Assembly: GCF_002355395.1 (NCBI RefSeq)
Contig: NZ_AP017315.1
Location: 558,001-622,000, forward strand
DNA from: Microcella alkaliphila
GTDB lineage: Bacteria > Actinomycetota > Actinomycetes > Actinomycetales > Microbacteriaceae
DNA length: 64,000 bases
Direction of reading: 5' to 3'
Below are positions 63,746-64,000 of the stretch, in pieces. The position numbers and the translations under genes were made by a program. Below the pieces are notes generated by a model. The model was not told where the DNA came from and ran no database searches. It worked only from the letters and a program-made list of their open reading frames with translations. How positions within the stretch are numbered: the first letter of the stretch is position 1; every line of letters starts with the position of its first letter.

Positions 63746-64000
63746 GCTGCCGCGGCGGGGCTGCACGCGACGATCGAGGCGCGGTGAGTGCCGAACTCAT
63801 CGCCGCGATTCCCGCGCTGCTCGTGGTGCTCGCCCTGTGCCTCGGCGGGCTCACCGCCGCGACCGCGCAGGCGCGCGCCCACGAGGCCGCGACGACGGCC
63901 GCGCGCCTGCTTGCTCGCGGCGCACCCGAGTCCGACGCGCACCGCCATGTCGGGCTGTCGCTCGCCGGAGCGCGGCTCGCCCTTATCCGAGCCGACGGGC
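63742..64000 (+). CDS. TadE-like pseudopilin (cut by window end)
   Basis: The first 86 codons of a protein with RGAVSAELIAAIPALLVVLALCLGGLTAATAQARA, the TadE-type N-terminal helix, then a helical region with AATTAARLLARGAP. TadE proteins are minor pseudopilins of the tad pilus. GTG start on the DUF4244 stop. The 3' end lies beyond the window, where further TadE/RcpC-like genes are expected. Confidence 0.8.
   Translation, partial: MSCRGGAARDDRGAVSAELIAAIPALLVVLALCLGGLTAATAQARAHEAATTAARLLARGAPESDAHRHVGLSLAGARLALIRADG

Overview
The window reads as one continuous chromosomal segment of a high-GC Gram-positive bacterium. The best fit is a Micrococcales actinobacterium close to Microbacteriaceae. 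Reasons seen in the sequence: very high GC with GC-ending codons; the pair guaB plus a second CBS-less IMP dehydrogenase-like gene (guaB3) beside guaA; a DUF6350 membrane gene directly before purN-purH; a 6C small RNA beside a tad pilus locus; HAIR and CIRCE heat-shock operators; and many starts where a TANNNT -10 box sits 6-10 nt before the start codon with no leader. No phage, transposase, integrase or CRISPR array was found.

Layout. 0-7.2 kb: guanine nucleotide synthesis (guaB, guaB3, guaA) with a SURF1 and a DUF3817 membrane gene, interrupted by a lone AbiEi/DUF559-like gene between two related palindromes. 7.2-12.9 kb: small membrane genes, a glycerophosphodiester phosphodiesterase and a PcrA-type helicase. 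13-15.8 kb: a duplicated partner-switching module (STAS plus ATPase, twice; the first ATPase is fused to GAF and a PP2C phosphatase). 15.9-18 kb: sucCD. 18.1-23.7 kb: a lipoprotein, then IclR regulator and PTS-type dihydroxyacetone kinase, whose third subunit is a DhaM-HPr-Enzyme I fusion. 23.8-27.8 kb: DUF6350, purN, purH, with a foreign-looking lipoprotein gene inserted between exact 35-bp repeats. 28-31.8 kb: a heterodimeric ABC exporter. 31.8-35.5 kb: an alpha-amylase-like lipoprotein, DNA alkyltransferase-like protein, GNAT and icd. 35.5-38.5 kb: a metal-type operator, a 39-residue Cys-rich protein, a P1B ATPase and Hsp20. 38.6-42 kb: a flavin electron-transfer set (RnfD-like/ferredoxin reductase fusion, ApbE, two FMN-binding proteins). 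42-48 kb: nagA, purU, an MFS exporter, and a ZTP riboswitch ahead of glyA-folD. 48.3-54.6 kb: 5-oxoprolinase pxpBC/pxpA, a two-kinase/one-regulator signalling set, tdk. 54.7-59 kb: tRNA-Pro, metallophosphoesterase, a PASTA penicillin-binding protein, DUF4177, RidA. 59-64 kb: acs, 6C RNA and the start of a tad locus, cut by the window end.

How parts connect. Purine and one-carbon metabolism dominate: guaB/guaA, purN, purH, purU, glyA, folD. The ZTP riboswitch senses the purine intermediate that accumulates when 10-formyl-THF is short, and it controls glyA-folD. A near-identical 14-bp palindrome lies before sucC and before icd, which suggests one repressor for TCA-cycle genes. The two partner-switching pairs and the two-kinase set point to regulated stress responses, but no sigma factor lies in the window.

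Limits: all homology is from reading protein sequence and motifs; no search was run. Start codons were chosen by motif alignment, Shine-Dalgarno sequences or leaderless -10 spacing and are stated where uncertain.
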